Below, piece by piece: positions 1 through 5,453 of a stretch of 5,453 nt of DNA. The stretch spans positions 1 through 5,453 of the forward strand of contig JAISOR010000009.1 of the NCBI GenBank assembly GCA_031275535.1, read 5' to 3'. The stretch's first letter is position 1. Every line of letters begins with the position of its first letter. The stretch comes from Treponema sp. Lineage in GTDB: Bacteria > Spirochaetota > Spirochaetia > Treponematales > Breznakiellaceae. The notes under the pieces were generated by a model. It was not told the origin of the DNA and made no database searches. It saw only the letters and a list, made by a program, of their open reading frames with translations. A program made the translations under genes and the position numbers.

Positions 1-256
1 TTTTCCACCGGATGTATACTTGCCTCCCGGTGCCGTTTTCCGACAGGAAAACCGAAGCACCCTACTTCCGCTTTTTCCACCGGATGTATACTTGCCTCCC
101 GGTGCCGTTTTCCGACAGGAAAACCGAAGCACCCTATTTCCGCTTTTTCCACCGGATGTATACTTGCCGTCCCGTGCCGTTTTCCGACAGGAAAACCGAA
201 GCACCCTACTTCCGCTTTTTCCACCGGATGTATACTTGCCTCCCGGTGCCGTTTTC
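1..256. repeat. 72-bp tandem repeat array (about 3.6 copies, open at left edge)
   Basis: The motif GATGTATACTTG recurs at 11, 83, 155 and 227, an exact 72-bp period. Copies 1-72, 73-144 and 145-216 are full, and 217-256 is partial before similarity stops at about 257. Read on the minus strand, each unit is the last 48 sense bases of the NYN gene plus TAG (gene copy 206-256), followed by a constant 21-bp spacer (185-205). TAGs sit at 206-208, 134-136 and 62-64, all in the same frame. Copies 41-112 and 185-256 match in their coding parts. The copy at 113-184 differs at 137 (Lys AAG to AAA) and at 169, 170 and 173 (Arg, Gly and Thr codons), all synonymous in the NYN frame. The array starts inside a unit at base 1, so its total length is unknown. 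Its role is not known; it may be simple slippage amplification of the gene's 3' end. Confidence 0.95.
173..205 (-). other. Hairpin immediately downstream of the NYN stop codon, repeated in the array
   Basis: On the minus strand the bases right after TAG can fold: GGTGC (205-201), internal loop TTCG, GTTTTCC (196-190), loop TGTC, GGAAAAC (185-179), one unpaired G, then GCACG (177-173). The inner 7-bp stem is perfect. The outer 5-bp stem is perfect in the copies at 101-133 and 29-61, and loses its last pair here because of the variant base at 173. No T-run follows, so this is not a canonical rho-independent terminator. It could stabilise the mRNA 3' end or act as a structured repeat, but the function is inferred only. 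Confidence 0.55.
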
Positions 257-985
257 CTGAGGACGCTCCTCCGTGTCGAACTGAGGGATGGCCCGGAAGA
301 GGTCTCCCAGTTTCTTGAAGCCGTAGTTCCGGGGGTCGAACTCGCTGGACCTGTTGTTGATTTTTTGCCCCACCCCGCCGAGGTAGGCCCAGCCGGACTC
401 ATCGGCCAGATCCTCTACCGCGTCCCGGAGGAGCTTGAGGAGTTTCCGGTCCACCTTGAAGTCCTTCCGGGGGCGGGCGGCGGGCCGGCTTTCGTCTTCG
501 TCGCTTTCCTCCTGGATGTCCCGGAGGATTTCGGTGTACACAAATTTGTCGCAGACCGACACAAAGGCCCGGGGGGTTTTCTTTTCCCCAAAGCCGTAGA
601 CCGTGTGGCCGCTTTCCCGCAGCCGGGCCGCCAGGCGAGTAAAATCCGAATCGCTGGAAACAATACAAAAACCGTCGAGTTTTTCGCTGTAGAGCAGGTC
701 CATGGCGTCGATGATCATGGCGCTGTCGGTGGCGTTTTTGCCGCTGGTGTAGGAAAACTGCTGTATGGGCTGGATGGCGTATTCCAGAAGCCGGTCCTTC
801 CAGGAACGGAGGTTGGTGCTGGTCCAGTCGCCGTAAATTCGCTTTACGCTGGCGACGCCGTATTTGGCGACCTCGTCCAAAAGGCCCTCGATAATAGCAG
901 GCTGGGTATTGTCCGCGTCAATAAGGACGGCAAGCTTGGCCTGACTGGCTTCCACCTGGGGGCTTGAAAATGGTAATAAGGGCAT
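206..985 (-). CDS. NYN-domain (PIN-like) putative RNase with C-terminal OST-HTH/LOTUS domain
   Basis: The 259-aa product has an N-terminal NYN/DUF88 (LabA-like) fold at about residues 16-155. The acidic residues expected for a metal-dependent PIN-like nuclease are visible: LIDADN (21-26), KNATD (83-87), IIDAMD (91-96) and SSDSDF (110-115). An acidic and basic linker (about 158-177) leads to an OST-HTH/LOTUS-type winged helix (about 178-257, with YLGGVGQKIN and NYGFKKLGDLF), which in other proteins binds RNA. No signal peptide or membrane segment is seen, so it is probably cytoplasmic. Length is normal for bacterial NYN-LOTUS proteins. The ATG at 985 is supported by a GGAGAG site 5 bp upstream and by the 2-bp gap to the preceding gene, implying translational coupling. 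The last 16 residues and the stop lie inside the 72-bp array. Family assignment is firm; substrate and biological role are unknown. Confidence 0.88.
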   Translation of the reverse strand: MPLLPFSSPQVEASQAKLAVLIDADNTQPAIIEGLLDEVAKYGVASVKRIYGDWTSTNLRSWKDRLLEYAIQPIQQFSYTSGKNATDSAMIIDAMDLLYSEKLDGFCIVSSDSDFTRLAARLRESGHTVYGFGEKKTPRAFVSVCDKFVYTEILRDIQEESDEDESRPAARPRKDFKVDRKLLKLLRDAVEDLADESGWAYLGGVGQKINNRSSEFDPRNYGFKKLGDLFRAIPQFDTEERPQENGTGRQVYIRWKKRK

Positions 986-987
986 AA

Positions 988-3309
988 CTACTCTCCAAAA
1001 ATTGACTGTTTAATCCGCCGTAACAGGCTGATTTTTCCGATGGGAATCCGCAAGGATTCCCCGGACCGGCTGTGGGGCTCCCCCCGGACGCCGTCTCCCC
1101 GGGATAGGGGCCTGAGTACCAGGCTGGCCTCTCCGCCCTGTTTGTCCAGGGCTTCGGGGATGCCGATAAACCGGTTTTCCTGCCCCTCCGGGCTTAACCA
1201 GATAATCTCTATGGGGGACCTTGAGCCTATGGCTTGCTTGGCAATGGCGGCCTTTCCCACATAGTCAAGCCCCCGGGCTTCGAGCTTTTCATACTTGACG
1301 GAGACATCCGCCAGCTGGGAACCGGTCAGCACCAGCCGCCGTTCAATCCGGGCCGATAACTCATCCCGTTCCGCCTTGGAAAGCTGCATCTTATCCAGGA
1401 CCGCCCGGAACCGTTCCTTAAAGGCCTCCGCCTTTTCCGGGTCCGGAACAGGGGCGGCGGTTCCCTGCGGCCCGGCCCCCCTCTGCGGCCCGGCGGCTCC
1501 CCGTAACTCCGCAGCCCCCGCCCCCTCCGGAACCGGCTTATCCTGGGGGATATAGCGTGGCAGCCACGACATCCTGCCCAGGGGAGGATAGGGGGATCGC
1601 CATTCCCCCGGGCTGTGGCCGGCAAAACTTCCCTGCCCCGGCTTCAGGGAGGGCTGGGCTATAATATCAATACCGGCCTTTTGCAGGACCTGGGCCGCCT
1701 CGGCCCTTTCCACCGCCGACAGCATGTAAATCCCCGGCGCCAGGGTCCGGGTAATAAGGGCCGCCAAAGGCCCCGTTTCGGCGAGATAGCGGCGGTCTTC
1801 CGCAAGGGTAAGGACGATCCCCTGATACAGGGAGACCCCGGAATACCGGGTTTCCCAGTCCTTTAGGGTCCAGCGGAAATTCTCGTCCACCTGGCGCCCG
1901 GAAAGGCGATCCAGCAGGGCAAGCATATCCTCCGAGCCGATCCCCCGGTCAAAGCCCCGGACCGCCGATTCCCGGCTTATCTCGAACCGTACCGCGGTAC
2001 CGGTTTCCCGCACGGAGCAGAAGGCGGCCAGGGCAATGGCGTCGGCAAAGCTGATTTCGGGATAGAGCAGGCAGGAAAAAGCCGTGTCCATGGCAAGCAC
2101 CGGCCGCCCGGTTCCGGCAGCGCCGGCCGGATTATCGCCGGGGCCGGGGCTCCCCGCCGGAGCAATCTCCGCGGGGGGAGGGGCTGTCCTGGGGCGCCAA
2201 ACTCCCGGAGCGGCGGGTTCCAGCAGGCCGGTCTTTTCCAGGGCCTCAAGGATCGAATCAAAGAAGGGCCTGCCCTCCCCGGTCCGGCCCGGCAGGGGGG
2301 GATGGGGAATTTTTACCGGATTGGGGGAATGGGGCAGTTCCCTTCCGGCATCCCAGGGGAGGACCGCTTCGGCCTCGTCTTTTTTAAGGACCTCCAGTAT
2401 TCGTTTAAGACTTATCCGGGAATACCGCCGGTCCGGCTCCAGGGCTTCAAGCATGACGTGGATGAGCCGGGCCAGGGCCTGAACACGGTTCCGCTGAAAA
2501 CCGGGAAAAGACAGGTCCGTCTTATTCATGTAGATCGCCATACCCGCGGCGCAATATTCCAGCCGTTCATGGGGAGACAGGTTCTTAAAAGCCCCAAGCT
2601 TCTGATCATCCTGCACAAGACGGTCTTCCTCAGGACGCAGCAGGCCCAGGCATTGCAGGCCCCCGATGATACATTCCGGATCCAGGCCGGGAAACAGGGC
2701 CTTCCCTTCATCAAAAATCTTCTTACGAAACCCTCCTTCGGTTTTAAACAATTCCGCCTCCCCGGCGACAAAGGCAAACAGGGCCGCCAGGACACCGTCG
2801 TCCGGGCGCACCGCCACAGCCGGGACAGGGACCGGCGCTTCTTCCGGGGCCTCCGTTTCCTGGGAAAAGGAAGAGAGGAGGAAGTGTTTATCCGCGATAA
2901 TGGGGGCCAGAACCGGTTCCAGCAGGGGATTCAGGGCCAGGCGGGAAAGGTCCTTCTCCTTAAAACGGTAGAGGATGAGCCGTTCCTCCAAGTTGAGGAG
3001 CAGGCCGTGTAATTCGGCATAGGTAAACTCCCCGGCAAAAAAACTCTCCAATTCCCCCGGCGCCGGTTCACCCAGGACGGCGATGGCGGCAATGATCTTG
3101 ATATCCGTGTGATCAATGTAGGCGGCAATGGTTTCCTGTATCTCCCGGCGGGAAAGGAAAACCGCTAAATCGTCCATGAGCCGCTGCTTGTTGAAGGGGG
3201 TCTTGATATTCCCCAGGACACTCCGCATCAGTTCAAAATAGCTGCCGTCCGGGAGGGTCATGAGCGCGGACTTCCAGTCTTCGGGGGAACGGAATACGGC
3301 GGATCTCAC
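988..3309 (-). CDS. Helicase-associated domain protein, partner of the XPB-like helicase
   Basis: This 773-aa protein has no Walker A or DEAD/DEAH motif, so it is not itself a helicase. Residues 1-150 are helical. Residues 170-310 are helix-rich and may hold winged helices. Residues 401-553 match the helicase-associated domain (PF13625-like, recognised by eye) of proteins encoded next to bacterial XPB, for example mycobacterial Rv0862c; the hallmark is FRWTLKDWE, then VSLYQGIVL, then LAPGIYMLSAVE. The tail (about 685-773, PIEIIWLSPEGQ to GKISLLRRIKQSIF) vaguely recalls a WYL-type beta domain (weak inference). Pro/Gly/Ala-rich linkers at 322-347, 363-402 and 554-622 look inserted. The start is GTG at 3307-3309, overlapping the helicase TGA as GTGA. 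It lacks a clear Shine-Dalgarno, only a G-run, so coupling is likely. An ATG at 3261 (residue 17) with GGAAG upstream is an alternative. A cytoplasmic role in loading or regulating the helicase is inferred. Confidence 0.85.
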   Translation of the reverse strand: MRSAVFRSPEDWKSALMTLPDGSYFELMRSVLGNIKTPFNKQRLMDDLAVFLSRREIQETIAAYIDHTDIKIIAAIAVLGEPAPGELESFFAGEFTYAELHGLLLNLEERLILYRFKEKDLSRLALNPLLEPVLAPIIADKHFLLSSFSQETEAPEEAPVPVPAVAVRPDDGVLAALFAFVAGEAELFKTEGGFRKKIFDEGKALFPGLDPECIIGGLQCLGLLRPEEDRLVQDDQKLGAFKNLSPHERLEYCAAGMAIYMNKTDLSFPGFQRNRVQALARLIHVMLEALEPDRRYSRISLKRILEVLKKDEAEAVLPWDAGRELPHSPNPVKIPHPPLPGRTGEGRPFFDSILEALEKTGLLEPAAPGVWRPRTAPPPAEIAPAGSPGPGDNPAGAAGTGRPVLAMDTAFSCLLYPEISFADAIALAAFCSVRETGTAVRFEISRESAVRGFDRGIGSEDMLALLDRLSGRQVDENFRWTLKDWETRYSGVSLYQGIVLTLAEDRRYLAETGPLAALITRTLAPGIYMLSAVERAEAAQVLQKAGIDIIAQPSLKPGQGSFAGHSPGEWRSPYPPLGRMSWLPRYIPQDKPVPEGAGAAELRGAAGPQRGAGPQGTAAPVPDPEKAEAFKERFRAVLDKMQLSKAERDELSARIERRLVLTGSQLADVSVKYEKLEARGLDYVGKAAIAKQAIGSRSPIEIIWLSPEGQENRFIGIPEALDKQGGEASLVLRPLSRGDGVRGEPHSRSGESLRIPIGKISLLRRIKQSIFGE
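991..996 (-). promoter_or_regulatory. Shine-Dalgarno site of the NYN gene
   Basis: GGAGAG on the minus strand lies 5 bases before the ATG at 985. It forms the last two sense codons (Gly-Glu) of the upstream gene, directly before its TAG. This placement fixes the NYN start and suggests that ribosomes finishing the upstream gene re-initiate here. Confidence 0.8.
1556..1600 (-). repeat. Palindrome-rich element embedded in the helicase-partner gene
   Basis: A perfect inverted repeat CGTGGC-A-GCCACG (1556-1568) is followed at once by a second imperfect one, ATCCT (1571-1575) paired with AGGAT (1585-1589). Then comes a pyrimidine-rich stretch on the coding strand. It encodes part of a linker (SPYPPLGRMSWLP) between the helicase-associated domain and the C-terminal region. 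It resembles a small mobile or palindromic element captured in frame, but only structure and context support this. Confidence 0.35.
2269..2334 (-). repeat. GC-rich palindrome and G-run element embedded in the helicase-partner gene
   Basis: CCTGCC (2269-2274) and GGCAGG (2291-2296) form a perfect 6-bp inverted repeat around CCGGTCCGG. Next come four plus-strand G-runs: 2295-2301, 2304-2307, 2323-2327 and 2331-2334. The segment encodes a proline-rich linker (IPHPPLPGRTGEG) that echoes the SPYPPLG linker encoded near 1580. Both coding strands share a C-rich core resembling TCCCC(A/T)TCC(C/T)CCCTG. It may be a second copy of the same kind of inserted element. Confidence 0.35.
3306..3309 (-). promoter_or_regulatory. 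GTGA stop/start overlap coupling the helicase and its partner
   Basis: On the minus strand the helicase TGA (3308-3306) overlaps the GTG start (3309-3307) of the next gene in the four bases GTGA. With no good Shine-Dalgarno before the GTG, termination-reinitiation is the likely way the partner is translated, which would keep the two proteins in a linked ratio. Confidence 0.7.
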
Positions 3310-5168
3310 CGGCGGCCCCCCCGGGGGATTAATTCCCTCCTGTGCGGCCTCGACTCAGGGGCCGCGGCTTCATCGTTCCGACCGGGGGAAATTTCGGGGG
3401 AAATTTCATCCGCGGTCCAATGCTGAATACTGTACTTGTACCCCTGTTCGGCCAGAAATTTTTGGCGGTTGGCGGCAAAGTCCTCTTCCACGGTATACCG
3501 GGAAACCAGGGTGTAGAAATAGGAATTCCGTCCCTTGGGCCGCAAAATCCGGCCCAGGCGCTGGGCTTCTTCCTGCCGGGACCCGAAGGACCCTGAAACC
3601 TGGATCGCCATGGAAGCGTCGGGCAGATCGATTGCAAAATTAGCGACCTTGGATACCACGATGACCCGGACCTCTCCCCGCTTAAAGGCGCCGTAGATCT
3701 GTTCCCGTTCCGCGTTAGGGGTTTTCCCGGTGATCAGGGGAACCGCCAGCAGTTTTGCCAGGGACTCAAGCTGGGTAATGTACTGGCCTATGACCAGGAT
3801 ATGATCCTCCCGGTGATTCTCCACCAACTGCCGGACAATAAGCTCCTTTAGGGGGTTTTCGCTGGCGATGCGGTACTTCTCCCTGGGGGAAGCCACCGCA
3901 TAGGGGATCTTCAGTTTTTCCGGCATATCCAGGCGGATCTCCGTGCAGAGGGCGCAGGCTATCCACCCCTTGCTTTCCAGATCCTTCCAGGGAACATCGT
4001 AGCGCTTGGGCCCCACCAGGCTGAATACCGCATCCTCCGCCCCATCTTCCCGGACCAGGGTGGCGGTAAGCCCCAGGCGGCGTACCGCCTGAAGCTCCGC
4101 GGTAATCCGAAAAACCGGCGCCGGGAGGAGGTGGACCTCATCATAGATGATCAGACCCCAGGGCCGCTCCCGGAAGATCTTGAAATGGGGAAAATCCGCC
4201 TCCTTATCGGGACGCCAGGTGATGATCTGATAGGTGGCGATGGTAACCGGGGCGACCTTCTTGCTATCCCCGGTATATTCGGCGATCTGGTCCGCCCCCA
4301 GATCGGTTTTGTCCAGCAGTTCATCCATCCATTGATGGACCGCCGCCACATTGGTGGTAAGTATCAGGGTATTGGTTTTAAGGAGGGCCATAAAAGCCAT
4401 GCCCACCACGGTCTTCCCCGAGCCGCAGGGCAGGACCACCACGCCGTACCCCGTACCGGGCCGCCGGTCCCCCAGGACCGACAGGGCCGCCTCGGTCTGG
4501 TAATCCCTAAGGGTAAAGGGCCGGCCGGAAGCGCCCAGGGGGGTGCGCAGATTCAGGTCCAGCCTTTCCCCGCTTACCAGGGGGGCCTCGTCCCGAACCG
4601 GCCACCCCAGCCTGATAAGCTCCCGCTTCACGCTTCCCCGGTCAACCAGGTGCAGCTTGAAGCCCAGGGCCGTTTTTTCCAGGTACTTTCCCAGGGATTT
4701 GGCGGCCCCTATTTCCGCGGCGATGGATTCTTCCCGGGTAACCAGAAAAAGCTCCTCCGGCAATGCCGGCCCGGGGTCCCCCGCCGGTTCCGCCCCGGCA
4801 GCGCCCTTTCCGGGGTCCGCCCCCGAGGCGCCGCTCCGCTCCCGGACAAGCTGTTCCTCCGAGAGGAGCCGGATCTTTCCGTACCGGGCCATGGTATCGG
4901 CAAAGCCCTCGAGTATCCCCTGGGGGATGGCATAACGGCTATAGGTATCCAGCACGGCGGCAATATCCTGGGAAGAAAAACCCGCGCTGGCGGCATTCCA
5001 GAGGGAAAGGGGGCTGATTCTAAAGGTATGTATGTGTTCAGGAGACTTTTCCAGCTCCGCAAAGGGCATAATCGCAGAACGGGCCGCCTCTGCCTGTGGG
5101 GCATGGACATCCAGAAGCAGGGTGCGGTCACTTTGAACGATCAAAGGATTAGAGGGATCTATTGACAT
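3306..5168 (-). CDS. XPB/ERCC3-family superfamily 2 DNA helicase
   Basis: This 620-aa 3'-5' DNA helicase/translocase of the bacterial XPB group carries all expected motifs. They are RDYQ (221-224), Walker A GSGKT (249-253), DEVH box (343-346), TAT (368-370), the XPB-specific RED motif (373-375), motif V SKVANFAIDLP (506-516) and motif VI QRLGR with the arginine finger (536-540). Residues 5-100 form the helicase-associated N-terminal domain (NPLIVQSDRTLLLDV), and about 137-210 probably form the damage-recognition-like domain. A Gly/Ala/Pro linker (about 110-136) and a 35-residue polar C-terminal tail explain the length above the roughly 540 aa of mycobacterial XPB. The ATG at 5168 is the first possible start, since an in-frame TAG lies two codons upstream. 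It is first in a three-gene operon and is probably read from a near-leaderless mRNA. Likely role: DNA repair or remodelling of transcription or repair intermediates. The motifs look intact; the physiological substrate is not established. Confidence 0.95.
   Translation of the reverse strand: MSIDPSNPLIVQSDRTLLLDVHAPQAEAARSAIMPFAELEKSPEHIHTFRISPLSLWNAASAGFSSQDIAAVLDTYSRYAIPQGILEGFADTMARYGKIRLLSEEQLVRERSGASGADPGKGAAGAEPAGDPGPALPEELFLVTREESIAAEIGAAKSLGKYLEKTALGFKLHLVDRGSVKRELIRLGWPVRDEAPLVSGERLDLNLRTPLGASGRPFTLRDYQTEAALSVLGDRRPGTGYGVVVLPCGSGKTVVGMAFMALLKTNTLILTTNVAAVHQWMDELLDKTDLGADQIAEYTGDSKKVAPVTIATYQIITWRPDKEADFPHFKIFRERPWGLIIYDEVHLLPAPVFRITAELQAVRRLGLTATLVREDGAEDAVFSLVGPKRYDVPWKDLESKGWIACALCTEIRLDMPEKLKIPYAVASPREKYRIASENPLKELIVRQLVENHREDHILVIGQYITQLESLAKLLAVPLITGKTPNAEREQIYGAFKRGEVRVIVVSKVANFAIDLPDASMAIQVSGSFGSRQEEAQRLGRILRPKGRNSYFYTLVSRYTVEEDFAANRQKFLAEQGYKYSIQHWTADEISPEISPGRNDEAAAPESRPHRRELIPRGGRR
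3383..3407 (-). repeat. In-frame 12-bp tandem duplication in the helicase C-terminal tail
   Basis: CGGGGGAAATTT occurs twice in direct succession (3383-3394 and 3395-3406), plus one further C. On the minus strand it encodes EISP-EISP at about residues 588-595, just after the conserved C-terminal YKYSIQHW. Four-codon slippage in a non-conserved tail is the simplest explanation. Confidence 0.8.
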
Positions 5169-5177
5169 ATCCTATTA

Positions 5178-5206
5178 ATTATATATGAAGAAGGGAGGGG
5201 AGTAAA
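5178..5206 (-). promoter_or_regulatory. Sigma-70-type promoter of the helicase operon
   Basis: On the minus strand a perfect TATAAT (5183-5178) lies 17 bp downstream of TTTACT (5206-5201), which matches four of six bases of the TTGACA consensus. The predicted start of transcription is near 5170-5172, only 1-4 bases before the ATG at 5168. The spacer is a pyrimidine-rich tract (CTCCCCTCCCTTCTTCA). The upstream half of the promoter lies close to the insertion sequence, so its -35 could have been affected by the insertion. Confidence 0.6.
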
Positions 5207-5216
5207 GGGAACGCAT

Positions 5217-5275
5217 TGCCTCATAATTTTTCTAACCCAAAAGAGGCTATGCCTCAAAATAAAATTCTAACCCAA
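5217..5275. repeat. Paired direct repeats and hairpin in the IS left flank
   Basis: TGCCTCATAATTTTTCTAACCCAA-like copies lie at 5217-5240 and 5250-5275; they share TGCCTCA at the start and TTCTAACCCAA at the end and differ by 2 bp in length. Between and within them GAGGC (5243-5247) and GCCTC (5251-5255) form a perfect 5-bp stem with a TAT loop. Position and AT-rich core suggest transposase-binding or subterminal repeats. Binding is inferred from location only. Confidence 0.55.
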
Positions 5276-5299
5276 CTAAAGTCCGCCGATGGAGGGATC

Positions 5300-5304
5300 G
5301 GAGG
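5300..5304 (+). promoter_or_regulatory. Shine-Dalgarno site of the transposase
   Basis: GGAGG lies 5 bases before the ATG at 5310. It supports that start over the in-frame ATG at 5289, which has no comparable site. Confidence 0.75.
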
Positions 5305-5309
5305 ACAAC

Positions 5310-5453
5310 ATGGGGTTACCTTTGAGTGTAAAGAAAGCATTGACCGGGAAGCTTGCCGCTGAGTATCGACAGGCAGGCAGGAAAGAGAAAAGTAAAATGT
5401 TAGACGAGTTTATACGGCAGACCGGGTACAACCGCAAGTATGCCCTGCATCTA
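5310..5453 (+). CDS. Transposase (integrase-type DDE), N-terminal fragment cut by window edge
   Basis: Forty-eight codons are open from ATG 5310 to the last base, with no stop. The peptide is basic and helical: SVKKALTGKLAAEYRQAG, then a KEKSKMLDEF helix, then TGYNRKYALHL. This pattern is the N-terminal helix-turn-helix region of rve-type DDE transposases annotated as integrase catalytic region proteins, in which (S/K)K.(R/M).LDEF....GY.RKYA is typical. The catalytic DDE domain would lie beyond the window. ATG 5310 has GGAGG at 5-bp spacing; an in-frame ATG at 5289 would add seven residues, and a TAA at 5277 closes the frame upstream. The truncation is due to the window, not evidence of a broken gene. 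IS family assignment is not settled. Confidence 0.75.
   Translation, partial: MGLPLSVKKALTGKLAAEYRQAGRKEKSKMLDEFIRQTGYNRKYALHL

Larger units (their letters stand above)
5169..5309. other. AT-rich intergenic region between the helicase operon and the transposase
   Basis: The operon promoter occupies 5178-5206. From about 5207 to 5309 the sequence is AT-rich, with short direct and inverted repeats, unlike the GC-rich operon, and is probably the left end of the insertion sequence. The exact IS boundary and any target-site duplication cannot be fixed because the right end lies outside the window. No other gene or RNA is seen. Confidence 0.6.
5289..5453 (+). mobile_element. Left end of an insertion sequence (right end outside window)
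   Basis: The transposase reading frame points out of the window and is preceded by short repeats. Base composition shifts from GC-rich to more AT-rich at this side. The interval given is a minimum: the true left end probably lies between about 5200 and 5250. The element sits divergently, directly upstream of the helicase operon promoter. Confidence 0.6.

Noticed and set aside
173..205. Rho-independent terminator for the operon
   Set aside because: The stem is real, but no T-run follows on the minus strand. The TTTTT on the plus-strand side lies too far from the stem to fit.
1..256. CRISPR array
   Set aside because: The 72-bp units are contiguous, with the same spacer segment each time. There are no unique spacers, and part of the unit is coding sequence of the adjacent gene.
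12..260. Plus-strand frame encoding a 24-residue repeat peptide
   Set aside because: It arises from the same array. Its repeat variant includes an amino-acid change (Leu to Arg), whereas the minus NYN frame is fully synonymous. It has no ribosome binding site and starts inside the repeat.
20..967. Long plus-strand open frame across the array and the NYN gene
   Set aside because: It is antisense to a gene with clear NYN and LOTUS motifs. Its opening part is open only because the 72-bp period is a multiple of three, and no family is recognisable.
2302..3012. 236-codon plus-strand open frame opposite the helicase partner
   Set aside because: It is low in recognisable features and antisense to a gene with a known domain and operon coupling; it is best read as a shadow.
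4131..5165. 344-codon plus-strand open frame opposite the helicase
   Set aside because: It is a shadow of the XPB gene in GC-rich DNA. It has no Shine-Dalgarno and no recognisable domain, and the opposite strand carries all helicase motifs.
5289..5309. Upstream ATG 5289 as the transposase start
   Set aside because: It is in frame but has no Shine-Dalgarno, whereas ATG 5310 has GGAGG at ideal spacing.

Overview
The window looks like chromosomal DNA of a GC-rich bacterium. The best guess is a spirochaete of the Treponema type. The guess rests on a bacterial XPB/ERCC3-type helicase paired with a helicase-associated partner, a known spirochaete and actinobacterial arrangement, and on a transposase N-terminus (GYNRKYALHL) of a sort common in termite-gut treponemes. 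This is recognition from memory, not a search, and is moderately confident at best.

Layout, left to right. Bases 1-256 hold an exact 72-bp-period tandem array of about 3.6 copies that runs off the left edge. The array overlaps and duplicates the 3' end of the first gene. Bases 206-5168 carry three minus-strand genes, transcribed right to left, that form one tight operon. The first is an XPB-family superfamily 2 helicase (620 aa). The second is a 773-aa protein with the helicase-associated domain, whose GTG start overlaps the helicase stop as GTGA. The third is a 259-aa NYN-domain (PIN-like) putative RNase with a C-terminal OST-HTH/LOTUS domain, starting 2 bp after the previous stop and with its Shine-Dalgarno inside that gene's last codons. 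Bases 5169-5309 are the only real intergenic stretch. They contain a strong promoter for the operon that would give an almost leaderless mRNA, and the AT-rich left flank of an insertion sequence. Bases 5310-5453 are the first 48 codons of its transposase on the plus strand, cut by the window edge.

How the parts may work together: the helicase and its partner probably act on DNA (repair, or remodelling of stalled transcription or replication structures). The coupled NYN/LOTUS protein adds a likely nuclease or RNA-binding activity to the same transcript. The least ordinary feature is the left array. Each unit carries the last 16 codons and the TAG of the NYN gene plus a constant 21-bp spacer. 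Its period is exactly 24 codons, and all four base differences seen in the coding part are synonymous in the NYN frame.
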